Positions 10,509-22,302 of a stretch of DNA of 64,000 bases are shown here, piece by piece. Every line of letters starts with the position of its first letter. The first letter of the stretch is position 1. The notes under the pieces are model-generated. The model ran no database searches. It was given only the letters and a program-made list of their open reading frames with translations, and was not told where the DNA came from. The stretch comes from Zymoseptoria tritici IPO323. Taxonomy: Eukaryota > Ascomycota > Dothideomycetes > Mycosphaerellales > Mycosphaerellaceae. Location: contig NC_018210.1 of assembly GCF_000219625.1 (NCBI RefSeq), forward strand, positions 186,001 through 250,000. The letters run 5' to 3'. The translations under genes and the position numbers were made by a program.

Positions 10509-10556
10509 GTCGATCGGGGGTTCGATACCGTAGTACGTAAGTTTAAACGAATCGCG

Positions 10557-10934
10557 TATTAGGATTACCTTATAATAAGGTAGGGAAAGACTAAAGTAGG
10601 GAAGTATCGAACAATAGGTTTTAGAATGTAACGACTCGATTCGTTAAAGGAGGGAATAGAGGAGGAGAGCCTCCTTCGCTATATACACAGCTACTGCTAG
10701 GTTCTATTCCCCTATCCTTTACTTCTCTCGTTATAAGCGGGATCGTCTGTCCCTTCGTAGCCCTTCGATCCTTATCGTTAGGCATTAAGAGGTAAGCTAG
10801 ATCGGACTGCCTTAATCCGTACGCTATTGCGCTCTTCGTAACTAGGATAGCTCGTTGTTATGTTCTTCGAAACCAGGTTGGCCCAGCTTAGGGGAGATAA
10901 GGCCAGACTGCGCTCACGTGAGGGGATCCTCACA
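10557..10934 (-). repeat. Chromovirus A 5' LTR
   Basis: 378 bp, a direct repeat of 3978-4355. The plus-strand start reads TATTAGG where the other copy has TGTTAGG. It is followed by the CTAGA target duplication at 10935-10939. Confidence 0.9.
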
Positions 10935-10939
10935 CTAGA

Positions 10940-11236
10940 ACTACCTCGAAAACGAAAGAGAAACAGGCACTCTCGCTCTCCGTTACTACGAGCAGTCGCG
11001 CTCGACATCCCTAATCTGCTATCTCCACACCTTCGAGAACTATTTAGACTCGTACTATTAACATTACCGCCGTTACTTCTGCGGGTTGACCGACACCGCG
11101 GACAAGAATAACACCTTTGCTTTTTACGAGCATCTTTAGATCCGCCCTGTCTAGGATACGACCTGCTAATCTACGAGAACCGGAAAATACTTAGAAGATA
11201 ATTAACGCTACCGAAGTCTCTTCTACTCGTGCGACT
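10940..11236 (+). pseudogene. Continuation of outer-element unknown ORF
   Basis: After removal of chromovirus A and one CTAGA, the frame ending FESDYELD at 3977 continues here (NYLENERE ... YYEQSR ... FAFYEHL) to about 11230. It has TAG/TAA interruptions of the RIP type. It sits immediately upstream of the Copia gag start, in a different frame. I do not recognise the family. Confidence 0.35.
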
Positions 11237-14200
11237 ATGTCTTCCGAGAAAATAGTAACCCTATTAGTCCCGGTACTCGAGACCTAGAAGGACTAGGAAG
11301 TCTGGAGCGACAAGATCTAAAATCAACTCGCAACGTACAGTTTCTCGGCCATAATTAAAACAAAGGATCCTTTTAACCTAGAGGGTGAACTTTACTACGA
11401 CCCTACCGACTGGACGAAGTACGTGCGCGAATTTAGAGACAAGTAAGAAAGAGCGCTCGGAGTTATTAAAGATAAGTGCTGCTACAACGCAAAAGACCTT
11501 ATTAAGGAATGTACTACGCTACTCGACGCGCTAGAGATCCTCGAGAAGAACTACTCTCTTTCCGGAGACGGCGAATTTAAGACTCTAATCGAGGAGTAGA
11601 ATTAACTTACTATCTAATCCGAAGGAGTAAACGCCTACGGTTCCGAGGTAAGACGCCTTTAGAACCGCTTTACCTAGATCCACTCGAAAGTTACGCAAGA
11701 CGAGTGCTTCGCTGTAATAAAGTTTATTACCGGCCTTTCCTCCGAGTTCGACATATAGCAAACGACCTTTATATAGACGCACAACATCCTCCTAAAGACA
11801 ACTAGGGGAGTTATAGTGTAAGTTACTCTCGCGGAAGCTATCGCCGACGCAGAACGCTTCTATTACATTTATAAGGCGTCTTCTAAGTTGTATATGTTCG
11901 CCGGTCGAAGACTAAAAGCGCAACCGCACTAGCCTTAAGAGAAATGTAAGCACTATAAGCGACCTTATCGCGGCGAGTGCTTCTCCCTTAACCCGAGTAA
12001 GGTACTAGAATAGTGGAAGGAGAGGGAATTAAAGAAGCGAAAGAGTAGCGACGACGACGAGATAACTTTCTTCTCTTCCGAAAGTAAGAAGAAGACAGTG
12101 TAGTACGTAGCTATCTCTAATAACAGCGCTTTTAATGTCGCCTCTCGCTCCGGAGAAACGATGACTTTCTATAAAGGGCGAAGCCTCTTTAACACCTGGA
12201 TTATCGACTCTAGCGCCTCCTCTTACTTAATCGGTCGTCGCGACGTCTTTACCTCCTTTAAGGAAATCTATAGATACACCTCTCGCGGCATTAGCGGTAA
12301 CTCCGTTAATCCTATCGGTATTAGCACTATTTAAATCCCGGCTCGCATTAATAGAAAGCTTTATAAACTAAATATTATAAATGTGAAGTATTCCCTAAAT
12401 GCCGGTGTTAACCTACTCTCCCTCGACTAGATCTAGTCCTAATTTGACTAGGTTATACCTTTAACAACTGGTCTCTCGCTTGTGAAGGGAAACAAAGCTT
12501 TCCGAACCTAATTCGAGGAAGGACTGCTTATTCTCGACACTATGCTAACGCCGTAGGACGACCTCTGCATAGCCGCATACGAAGTCGAGGACGGGTAGGC
12601 CTTACTCTAGTACGAACGCCTCGGCCACCTAGGTAAACAAAACGTCCGTAGGCTAAAGAAGATGGTAGACGGTATAGATGCTTATACTCTCGACGGCTAA
12701 TGCATCTGCGAAGCATGTGTTATAGGTCGTTTCTACGTAAAACCTTACTAAGGGCACATTAAACGCGGAAAATAGAAGCTCGACCTTCTTTATATAGACT
12801 CTAAATACGGACTAAAAGAGGCTTAAGGATACGACGGCTCTCGCTTCTGGCTTACAATCGTGGACGACAGTACGACAAATACCGACTGCTTAGTGTACAA
12901 GCATGTCCGCGATGTTGTCGACCTCGTACGCTACTACCTCGACTATTATGAAACGCCTGTGTTTAAGTGCCGACGGATCCGCCTCGACTAAGGTAGTGAA
13001 TTTATTACAAACGACTTTAAAAATCTCTACTATAACCGAGGAATCGAACTCGAGTTTATAAGTACCGAGCAAAGTTAATTAAATAGAGTTGCCGAAGTTG
13101 TTAACAAAATCATCCTCGAGAAATTGGAGCCTACGCTATACGCGGGCAAACTCGAGCTGAAATAGTAGCCCGCCGTCGTCGAAGTAATAGCCTACCTGCG
13201 CAACCGGTGCTCGAACAGCCGACTCGATATTACCGCATATAAGGCATAGATAGGCGAACGCCCTAACATCTCGAACATTCGTAAGATCGGCTTAAAGGCC
13301 TATATCCTAAAAAAGGAGCTAAAGGACAAACGCCCCGGGTATGTTTACCGCGCTGACATCGGTAAACTGCTCGGATTTAAGGGAAACAAGTAATACCTTA
13401 TTATCTGTCCAAACTAGAAGGAGCTACGCTAGGTGTACAACGTAATCTTTAAAGAACACAGAAAGCACATCCGCGAGGAAACCGACAGTAGCGATAGCGA
13501 CAGCGAAGACGAGCTACCGTCTAAGAAGTATAACGTTAGACTCCTTGGTCCGATTCGCCGATCGGCAAAGAACTCACGGCATAACGCTTTAGGGGGAGAA
13601 TTGGATAGTAAAGTATTAAGTAGTAACTCCGACATCGAAATAGTTAGTCCTTCTCGCTCGCTAACGCCTCTACCGCCTCCTCGAACGCTAACTCCGCCTC
13701 CTCGAACGCTAACTCCGCCTCCTCGAACGCTAACGCCTCCGCCTGACGAACGCCTTTAAGACGAGACCATCTTAGACGGATATAGAGAGAAACGCTAGCG
13801 AAGGCCGAACTCGTTGTTTCCGGAAACCGACTATGTACTGATCGCTAAACAAGACGCGGAAACCGAGAGCCGCCTCGTAAGTTACCGAGACAACCTCTTT
13901 GTTATATTAAACGCTTAAAGCAACCCGCTCGCTAAAGCACTCTCCGAGTTCCCGGAAATACAAGCTATTCTAATATTCTCTTTTATCGCTACCGCCGCCG
14001 CTATAACGGAACCGTCCGAACCTCGGACTGTCTACTAAGTAAAGGCTGATATAATGTAGTCCGAATAGAAGGACGCTATGTTAGAAGAAGTGAAATTACT
14101 TCGGAAGAACAAGATATAGAGATTGAAGAAACGAGCGGAAGTTTTAAGAAACGGCAAGAAGGTTTTACCCGGCAGATAGGTCTTTAAATTAAAAAGGGGA

Positions 14201-15655
14201 CCGAACGGCGAGATACTTAAATACAAGGCACGCTAGGTCGTTAAAGGCTACGCATAGGAAGAAGGCTCCGACTACACCGAGATATTCGCCTCGGTCGTAA
14301 AGCTAATAAGCTATAAGGCCCTGTTTACTATCGCCGCTGCTCTCGACCTAGAAATCGAATAGATAGATGTTAAGACCGCCTTCCTCTACGGACTTATCTA
14401 GGAAACCGTGTACGTCGAACAACCCTATAAATTCGAAGAAGGAAGTGACAACGTCTGTCTGCTCGATCGCGCGCTCTACAGCCTTAAACAGTCGCCTCGC
14501 ACCTAGTACAACACCCTAACCTCTTACCTTAATAAGATCGGATTTAAGCCCCTCGTTGCCGACATTAGCGTATTCTTCCGAGGACACACCTTTATCGCTG
14601 TCTACGTTAACGATCTGCTTATCGTTAGGCTAAAGAAACCGGAGATTTAAGAGATTAAGAACCAGCTGTTAGAGCGTTTCGAAATGTCCGACCTCGGCCC
14701 TTGCGCATACTACCTTAGAATAACTGTTCGCCGCGACCGCGTTAACCGGAAGATCTTCCTCGGCTAGAGAGCCTACGTCGAGAAATTCCTTTAACAATAC
14801 AGTGTATAGGAAGAGAAAATCTATATAACACCGATAGACTCGGCGTCTAAAATCGAGCTAGCAAAAGAAGGCTACATCGCCCTAGACGAACTCCGTAAGA
14901 AGTATTAGTCTGCCGTTGGATTATTAATGTACGCTATGCTAGGCATACGACCAGACATCGCATTCTCCGTATCTGTTGTTAGCCGATTCTGCGCTAACCC
15001 TACGGAAGAACATTAGAAGCTCGTTAAGAGAATTATGTGCTACTTAAGAGCTATAGTCGATTTCGAACTAGTGTTCTAAGGAGACTTAAAGGACCTTAGC
15101 GGCTACACTAACTCCGACTAGGCGTAAGACCCCGAGATACGCCGCTCTACGTCCGGCTGGGTGTTTAGCCTAGGTAGCGGAGCTATCTCTTAGTCGTTAA
15201 AACGACAGACGAGAGTGGCGTTGTCGACAGTTAAAGCAGAATACATAGGACAAACATAGGCGGCGAAAGAAGCTATCTGGCTAAAGACGCTCCTCGATTA
15301 ACTCCTTCCCGAAGGAAATTATAGACCGCAAGCAACGATTATCTACTACGATAACTAAGGTGTAATAGCGCTCGCTAAGAACCCTACCTTTCACTCGCGG
15401 TTAAAGCACTTTAGCGTTAATACGTACTTTATTCGCGAACGAGTGCAAGAAGGGGACATCGAGCTGCACTAGGTTAAAACCGAGAAGATGATCGCCGATA
15501 GCCTGACAAAACCTCTCGCTAACAAACAGTTCTATGCGTTTAGAAGGGCGCTCGGACTAGCACTCCCCTCCTACGTTAAAACTCCCCGGTAGCTATAGTC
15601 GATAACTAATTAAAAGAAGAACCGGACTAAGGAGTCTAATAACGAGGGGGAGTGA
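11237..15655 (+). pseudogene. Ty1/Copia gag-pol polyprotein, RIP-inactivated
   Basis: A single phase of about 1472 codons. The gag start has the NWKDWExW-type motif (read here as TWKDWEVWSDKI). A damaged knuckle follows (CKHYKRPYRGEC, near 11945). The protease reads DSSA where DSGA is expected (12199). Integrase has an HxxxC-type region (ERLGHLGKQN, CICEAC) and LDQGSEF-like catalytic spacing (about 12600-13100). The reverse transcriptase has DVKTAFLYG (14365) and YVND where YVDD is expected (14605). RNase H ends with LKHFSVNTYFIRE and DSLTKPL (15395-15520). The order PR-IN-RT-RH is diagnostic of Copia. The frame ends in a purine tract, GAGGGGGAG. Confidence 0.85.
13668..13745 (+). repeat. Minisatellite in Copia integrase tail
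   Basis: A unit of about 21 nt (CGAACGCTAACTCCGCCTCCT) is repeated about 3.5 times, encoding repeated RTLTPPP. It lies in the Ser/Pro-rich linker between integrase and reverse transcriptase. Confidence 0.75.
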
Positions 15656-15997
15656 TCTACTAACAGGCAGATCGCTGCTGGATCTCGCGCTAAGACCGCG
15701 ATAGCGACATAACTACTAGCAAGGCCTATTTCCTTAATTATCGAGGACGTATAGAGTATATACGCCTATAGTATACGGAAGTTTAAAGACACTTTTACCG
15801 GAGTCTGATCGAGATATCGCCGTCGCTGTCAAATCCCTGCCTAAGTTTCGTAGTTATATAACTCTCGGCGCTAACCTTAGCAATAAAGTATAAGGATTTT
15901 TCTAACTTTAGGGCTAAACCTGCTTCCTTTCTCGAACATCCGATTCTAAGACCTTCCGATATTAGCTATAGAAGACTTCCCTTTCTACCAAAACCAC
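15653..15997 (+). repeat. Possible 3' LTR of the Copia frame
   Basis: TGATCTACTAAC directly follows the GAGGGGGAG purine tract at the end of the Copia polyprotein, as a 3' LTR would. A TATA-like stretch (15755-15775) and AATAAAG (15880) fit an LTR. I could not find a matching 5' copy upstream of 11237, so the right border is unknown. It could instead be internal sequence of the outer element. Confidence 0.35.
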
Positions 15998-16696
15998 ATG
16001 CGTGGAACCGAGTCTGGATTTAAGCTTATAGAGAACGAATTTAGCCGCCCTACCTTGGTAAGAATTAATTTAGACTAGTTACCTCTACTGTCTGATACCG
16101 CCGACTTCCTGACTACTGCCGCCGGCCGAGTCCTTTGCTAAAGGATCGAAAAGAGACGTCTACTCCTTCCGGAAGACCTTAGAGGCGTCGATCTTAGCGT
16201 TCTAAGTAAGAGCACTCTAGAGTCGATCTACCGAGACTACTTCACCGCTACCGAAAAGCTTTAAGACTGTAAGGAGATAAACGACATGCTTAAGGCTTTC
16301 GATACTTAAACGACTAAGAAGTATAGCATCCTTAGGCTATACATTTATCTAAAGACCCTTTATTGTGTTACCGACTAGGAATAGGTTAACTAGGCGTCCG
16401 CATACGACGACGTCGCAGACACTAATATCTTCTCTGCTTTCTTAAAAACTCCTAAGACTCGAAGCAGCAAAGACGACGAGCATATAGCTAAGACCTGGAT
16501 TGCTATCGTTAAAAGTCTACAAGTAAACTAGGTTAATAACCCGCGCTAGAAGGACTTTCTATAGCACCTCTAGGCTTTTGCAATCGTCGGTAGACCTACA
16601 GCTTATAGGAAATACCTGTTTATCTACGACTACGATTCCGGTCTACTGCTAGAGCGACACTAAACTATTAAGCTTAAGGACCTTTATAGATTAATT
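15998..16696 (+). pseudogene. Unrecognised ORF downstream of Copia pol
   Basis: From the ATG at 15998 a frame runs to 16696, about 233 codons, broken only by RIP-type TAG/TAA. It has ordinary globular-protein composition (VRINLD, LPEDLRGVDLSVL, KKYSILRLYIYLK, YLFIYDYDSGLLLERH). It is cut by the LTR-like start of chromovirus C at 16697. It may continue after that element at about 21795 (VPRAVDHVK ... FIGNIYDDFILDTIEYK) and end before the outer 3' LTR. I recognise no domain. It could be an env-like third ORF or a captured host gene. Confidence 0.35.
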
Positions 16697-19600
16697 GTCA
16701 CATCTGCCTCCGCCGAATACCGACAATCGGCATCTGATCCCCTGCCTCAGCGGCATATGCACCCCTACTAGGGCCTTTTAAGCTCGTTTGAGCCAGATTG
16801 CGCCTGTAGTATAAGGATACGTAGAATCTCCTTCTTCCGAGAGAGTATCGAATCGAGTCTGTTCTAAAGTGATTCATACTGCTACTCTATCCTTAATTGC
16901 ACCTTTTATACACGATTCGATCTACCCTATAGTACGACGAATTACTTCCGAGATGGCTTCGTCTCGTCCCGGCCTATTAGGGAGCAAGAGCACCCGTCGC
17001 CGTACGAACGAACCCGCTAACGACCCGGAGACTATAGAAACCTCCACTTAGACTGTCGTTAGCAACGACGAAGACGCCGAAGGCGGGCCCAAAAACCCGG
17101 AAGAACCTATCGGGCACTAGGATGCCGCTAACGAGGGCGAAGAAGAACCGGAGAACCCTCCACAGGAAGAAGACACTCCACCTAAGGGAGAAGAAGACAA
17201 CATTAATAAACAAATCCGCAAGGAAGAGGCCGCTACCGCCAGACAGGAGCGCCTCCTCTAGCTTAGCCTTCTCTAGGCACGCAACAGGGCTATAAGGGAC
17301 CGCATCGCCCAGGTACAGAACGGATCTATCCCTACTGTCCTGCCCGATGCCCTGGTTCGGCCATCTATCCCTAAGAACGCGCTCCTAAAGGCCCGGAATC
17401 CCCACATCTTCGAGGGAAAGAACTGCGCCGACTGGGAATGGTAGCAGGAAGACATTAACCGAGCAATTAACCGGGCTAGCATGGCCACCGACGAAGAAAA
17501 GATAGAATTCGCTAAAGAATGGATAGCGAGACCCCAAAAGCAGCACTAGAAGCGCTACCTTCTCGACAAGGCACCTATTCGGCCAACATAGAGCGATATG
17601 CAGCTCGTAATGTTAGATTCTATAGGTACAAAAGACGAACGCACCCAAAGAGCTATAGACAACATCAAAGAGGCCAAACAGGGCGACAGGACCCTAACCG
17701 GGCTGATAAACTACCTAAAAGAACAGTAGGATAAGATTAGTTGCACCGACATTCCTAGGATGATCTATAAATTTAAGGGAGCTCTTACCCCAGTAGTTAG
17801 AAACAGGCTCGAATAGGGCCAAGTTACCCTTACGACCCTCGTAGATGCGGAGGAACGAGCTAACATATCGTACCGACAGATACAGGAATTTAACAAAAAG
17901 CGCTTAGCGAAGACTTCCGTCGACGAGACTAACGAAAGGCGCCCAAACAAAAACAACAAGCCCCCGAGTAGGCTAAGAAGGGCTAAAACCCCCCCGAAGG
18001 CGGCTAATAAGGAGAAGTCGGCTACCGCCTGCTAGACATGTGGCAAAGAGGGCTACTGGCGCTAGGAATGCCCTAACAAGGACCAGTTGGGAAAAGGGAG
18101 AGCCCGTAGTAGATCCCCTCTAATCGCTGCGGGTTAAGTCTAGTACTTAGAGGCCTAAAGAAAGGCTGCCGAGCTAGGAGGAAGTCCCCGAACTACAGGG
18201 GAAGGGCTAATACGCCTTAAAGTGGAGATGCAGGGTCCTAATAGGACTAAGACACTCCGAGCACTGCTCGATTGCGGAGCGCAAAGCAACTTTATAGACA
18301 ACATAGCAGCTAAAGAGCTAGGCCTAAGCCCCGAGTTGGGGCAAACGGCCTAATACGTAGCACTAAACGGCCAGAGGATAGCTGTTCAGGGAGAATGCTA
18401 CGTCCCGTTTAAAGTAACGGACACTTAAGGATACATAAGAGGATGTGTAGAAACCTTCGTAGTCGGAAGAATCCACGGGTTCTAACTAGTCCTCGGCATG
18501 CCCTAGCTAGAACGATAGAACCCGAGGGTGAACTTTATCCGCAAAAGCGTTACCTAGAAGGGGACGAAAGGCAGACAATAGAGGCCGGTTAGGCTCGTCT
18601 TACCTAAAGAGTTCTAGAAGGACGCCTCCGGCATCCCTTCGGGGCGCGTTTAGGCCCTTGCCGCTTAACGTACAGACGACGCGCTAAAAGAACCGGAACT
18701 TCTAAGCGAATTCTCGGATTTCGCGGACGTTTTCGCGGAAGGAAACGAGTCCCTTCTCCCCGAGACGGGGCCGAATAAGCTTAGTATCGACCTCGAAGAA
18801 GGCAAGGAGGCCCTGTACGGCCTATTGTACAACCTCTCTGTAACAGAACTGGAGACTCTGCGCAATTACCTCGCCGACAGCCTAGAGAAGGGGTGGATCC
18901 GCCCCTCGACCTCCCTAGTAGGGGCAGGCATCCTCTTTGTAAAGAAAAAGGACGGCGGCCTACGTCTGTGCGTCGACTATAGGGCCCTTAATGCCGTTAC
19001 TATTAAGAATAGACACGCCCTGCCCCTCGTCTAGGAATCTCTAGACCAGTTGGCGCCGGCAAAGTTCTTTACAAAGCTGGATATACGAGACGCGTACTAT
19101 CGCATCCGAATTAAGGAGAGTGACTAGTGGAAAACTGCCTTTTGGACGAGGTATGGCCACTTTGAGTACACTGTGGTCCCGTTTGGGCTGACCAACGCCC
19201 TAGCAGTGTTCCAAGGATACATAAACTACGCCCTCCGGGGCCTGCTAGACTACTATATTGTGGTATACCTCGACGATATCTTGATATACTTACAAGACGC
19301 CGAAAGCTACAAGAAACACGTTAGGATAGTCCTCGAGAGACTCAGAAGACACTGACTCTTTGCCAAACTGTTAAAGTGCGAGTTCTTTAAGCGGCAAGTC
19401 GGCTACCTTAGGTTCGTAGTGACCCCAAAAGGGGTCGAAATGGAGGCAGAAAGGATCCAAGCCATTGCTAACTAGCCCCTTCCGGCCTTAGTTAGGGACA
19501 TTCGCATCTTCATCGGATTTGCGAACTACTACCGCTAGTTTATTAAGGGATTCTCCCGCATAGCTAGCCTACTAAACCGCTTAACAGAAAGAGGCCTAAA

Positions 19601-21830
19601 TAGTGCCAAAGGAGGACACCGACAGAGAAAGGAGGAATTAGTTCCCCTCGAACTCCCACCTAACGCAGTACAAGCATTCTAGCAGTTAAAGACCAGGTTT
19701 ATTAAAGCGCCTATCTTGCGGCATTTCGACCTAAAACTGCCTATCCGCGTCGCAACAGATGCCTCTAGGTTCGCTGTCGGGGCAGTACTGTCCCAACCGC
19801 ATAAAACGGAGGGCAAAATGCACTAGCACCTAGTGGCCTTCTTCTCTAGCAAGATAAACGCGGCCGAAAGGAACTATAACATACACGATTAAGAGCTTCT
19901 CGCTATAGTCGAGGCCTTTAAGCACTAGAGACACTACGTTAAGGGCGCTTCGCACCAAATTGAGGTCTTAACAGACCATTACAACCTAAAATGGTTTATA
20001 ATAACTAAGCAACTAAGCCGAAGATAGGCAAGATAGGCAGAGCAGCTGTTAAACGTCGACTTCCGCATAACGTACAACCCGGGGTCGCTTAATGCCGCCG
20101 CGGACGGAGTGAGCAGACGCCTAGACTTAGAAGATAGGGACTACTCGGGACGGTGGATTAACGAAAGCGACAGTGCTCCTGCATTAGACACCCTTCGGCA
20201 CTAACTAGGCCTGTCCGAGGGAATGACGGCCGAATCCAGCCCCGTTCAGTCTATAATAGCAGTTATAACCCACTATCTGCAGCTCGCCAGGACCTACTGC
20301 AGCAAAACGTACATGATAGCGAGCACTCTAATGGAAGAATTATCAGACTCCCCGCTGATTAATACAATACGCGAAAGCCTGAAACATAACCCTATAGCAT
20401 CGACAGTCGAACTAGCTATAAATAACCCGGATCCGCCGGAATAGACCTAAAGGTGGGCTATATAGGGCGAATTCCTCTTCTACGAACGGAAACTGTACGT
20501 GCCTGCGGGCCCAGTACGCCTAGCAGCTCTCCGCCAGTGCTATGACGATCCCCTGGCCGGCTACTTTGGGTTTAAACGGACCCTAGAGCTGTTGCAACGG
20601 TCGTTCTACTGGCCGGACATGAGAAAATACGTTAAGGACTACGTAAACAGCTGCTAGACATGCGACAGGGCGAAGCTACGGTGACATAGCCCATATGGAG
20701 AACTCTATGCGGAAGCTCCACCAAACGGGCCCTAGGAGGACCTAACGTTGGATTTTATTACCGATCTGCCCCCAAGTACGTTCGTAGGGCACACATACGA
20801 CTTAATCCTCGTCGTTATGGACAGGTGGTCCAAAATAGCCTACTACATTCCCGTACGGAAGGACATTAACGCCGAAACCCTCGCGGAGGTCTTCCTAAGA
20901 GAAATCTTCCGCCTTTATAGAACTCCTAAGTTAATTACGTCCGACAGAGGACTAATCCTTACATCTAAGTTCTGGAGCACGCTTTGCTACCACCTTAGGG
21001 TCCGAAGGGGCCTAAGCACCGCATATTACCCCCAAACGGACGGTTAGACGGAACGTTAGAACCAAACGCTAGAGCAATACCTACGAGTGTACTGCAACTA
21101 CGAACAGGACGACTAGGCACAGATGCTGTCGGTAGCCGAATTCTCTTACAACGATAGCGTTTATGCGACAATAGGGGTAACACTATTCTAAGCATGTAAC
21201 GTTCGCGATCTAATTGCCGCTAGATAGCCCGACCTGCCCTAATTAGAGGGCAAAGCTCCTAGTGCGGCGGAAATGGCGCATAGAGTAATCGGCCTGCAGA
21301 AAACGCTACATAAAAGACTGGCTGCGTTACAGGAGAGACACGCACGATACTATAATGCTCGCAAAACTGCGAAAACGTACAAGGTTGGCGACCGTGTGTA
21401 CCTCTCTACTCGATATTTGAAGTCCATCCGGCCGTCGGAAAAGCTCGATTACAAGTATGTCGGCCTATATAGGATCAAGCGAGTCGTGAACGACGTCGCG
21501 TACACGCTAGAACTGCCGGAAACGATAAACATCCATCCTACGTTCCACATCTCCCTGCTAGAGGAGGAAAAACCTGCCAAAATCACCGAACGGGCCCAGA
21601 ATAGCCCAAAGGAGATCCGATTAGAGGAACCCGACGTTTACGTGGTAGACAAGATCCTGAAGCGTAAGAAACAACACGGCAGATGGATGTACAGGATCGC
21701 GTGGAAGGGCTGGCCCGCGTCTGAAAACACTTGGGAACCTGCGACTCACATTAGCCCTGCTGCGATGAGAGCATTTAATAGAAGCACGGGAGGTACCAAG
21801 GGCGGTAGACCACGTTAAATAGTATAAGCT
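16697..21830 (+). mobile_element. Ty3/Gypsy chromovirus C, 3' LTR not found
   Basis: A sequence beginning TGTCACATCTGCC at 16697 is less RIP-depleted than its left flank and looks like the start of a 5' LTR. A gag-pol-chromodomain frame follows at 16953-21818. Soon after the chromodomain the sequence passes into the tail of the outer element, with no recognisable purine tract or second LTR. The 3' end seems to have been deleted, or the LTR at 16697 is misread. Borders are therefore approximate. Confidence 0.6.
16953..21818 (+). pseudogene. Chromovirus C gag-pol-chromodomain frame
   Basis: 1621 codons in one phase from the ATG at 16953. Gag has an acidic N-terminus and a knuckle CxTCGKEGYWRxEC (18031-18075) in which the zinc His is now Tyr, a CAC-to-TAC RIP-type change. 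The protease has DCGAQSNFI (about 18268). The reverse transcriptase has VDYRALN, PFGLTNA and an intact YLDD (19270). RNase H has ATDASRFAVGAVL (19755). Integrase has an H2C2 zinc region (about 20560-20680) and D, D, E in LDFITDLP, SDRG and TDG-TER. A C-terminal chromodomain has VDKILKRKK and WKGWPASENTWEPA (21645-21750). In-frame stops are mainly TAG. Confidence 0.85.
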
Positions 21831-22110
21831 AATTATTAAGCGCTAGCAAATTAAGAAGGTCTTTATAGGAAACATTTACGACGACTTTATCTTAGACACT
21901 ATAGAATATAAGTAGTATTCGGACACTTCTATTAAAGTCGACGAGAACTACTACATCGGCCACACTATAAGATAGGTTCACAAGATGAGTTAGATTAAGG
22001 ATAAGCCCTTCGAAGAAGAAGACCTAAAGGAGCCGCGCTAGGAATCGTTTGTTAAGATGGAATACCTTAGCAAGAACTACACTTAATTAAGAGCTAGTAC
22101 TCTTCCCTTA
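21795..22110 (+). pseudogene. Tail ORF of the outer element
   Basis: An open phase interrupted by TAG codons (VDHVK ... KKVFIGNIYDDFILDTIEYK ... YIGHTIR ... EYLSKNYT) ends shortly before the purine tract and 3' LTR. It does not resemble Copia RNase H. It is possibly the C-terminal part of the unknown ORF at 15998. No domain recognised. Confidence 0.3.
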
Positions 22111-22143
22111 CGAAAGGGTTTAACGAGGCTAGTATAGAACAGC

Positions 22144-22156
22144 TAACGAGGGGGAG
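22144..22156 (+). other. Outer element polypurine tract
   Basis: AACGAGGGGGAG directly precedes the TG of the 3' LTR. The same purine string ends the Copia polyprotein at 15641-15652, which suggests related elements. Confidence 0.6.
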
Positions 22157-22276
22157 TGTTAAAATACGGTGGCTAGCAATAGCTAGCTAGCTCCAAATAG
22201 TGTTTATTAGGATATCTTACTCTCAGTTGGTAGTTAGTTCCTTTAATCAATTACTTGACAAGATATCCTTTCAACA
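22157..22276 (+). repeat. Outer element 3' LTR (120 bp)
   Basis: Direct repeat of 3266-3385 with more CpA-to-TpA changes. It ends TTTCAACA and is followed by the GTGGG target duplication at 22277-22281. Confidence 0.85.
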
Positions 22277-22302
22277 GTGGGCAAGGGAGTGGTGGACAAT
22301 AA

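Larger units (their letters stand above)
3978..10934 (-). mobile_element. Ty3/Gypsy chromovirus A, complete, nested
   Basis: This 6957-bp minus-strand LTR retrotransposon has two 378-bp LTRs and a CTAGA target duplication (3973-3977 and 10935-10939). A G-rich polypurine tract lies just inside the LTR at 3978-4355. The single gag-pol frame (10508 down to 5706) ends in a chromodomain, which places it among the chromoviruses. Between the end of pol and the 3' LTR is about 1.35 kb holding a separate, spliced gene on the opposite (plus) strand. The element is inactivated by many RIP-type stops. Confidence 0.9.
3266..22276 (+). mobile_element. Outer LTR retroelement with nested insertions
   Basis: Two 120-bp LTRs (3266-3385 and 22157-22276) open with TGTT and close in TTTCAAYA. 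They are flanked by identical GTGGG duplications. A primer-binding site complementary to the initiator-Met tRNA anticodon arm follows the 5' LTR, and a purine tract (GAGGGGGAG) precedes the 3' LTR, so this is a plus-strand Copia/Ty5-type element. Only about 0.6 kb at the left and 0.3 kb at the right are certainly its own. Between them lie a nested minus-strand chromovirus, a Copia gag-pol, an unknown frame and a second chromovirus. Whether the Copia frame belongs to this element or to another nested copy is unresolved. Confidence 0.8.

Noticed and set aside
10510..10560. tRNA 3'-end primer site next to the chromovirus A 5' LTR
   Set aside because: A TCGAACCC string looks tRNA-like, but the following bases do not form a proper T-arm/acceptor complement, so I could not name a tRNA.
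12890..13072. Minus-strand ORF in the Copia integrase
   Set aside because: Antisense shadow of the plus-strand polyprotein frame, which carries all Copia motifs.
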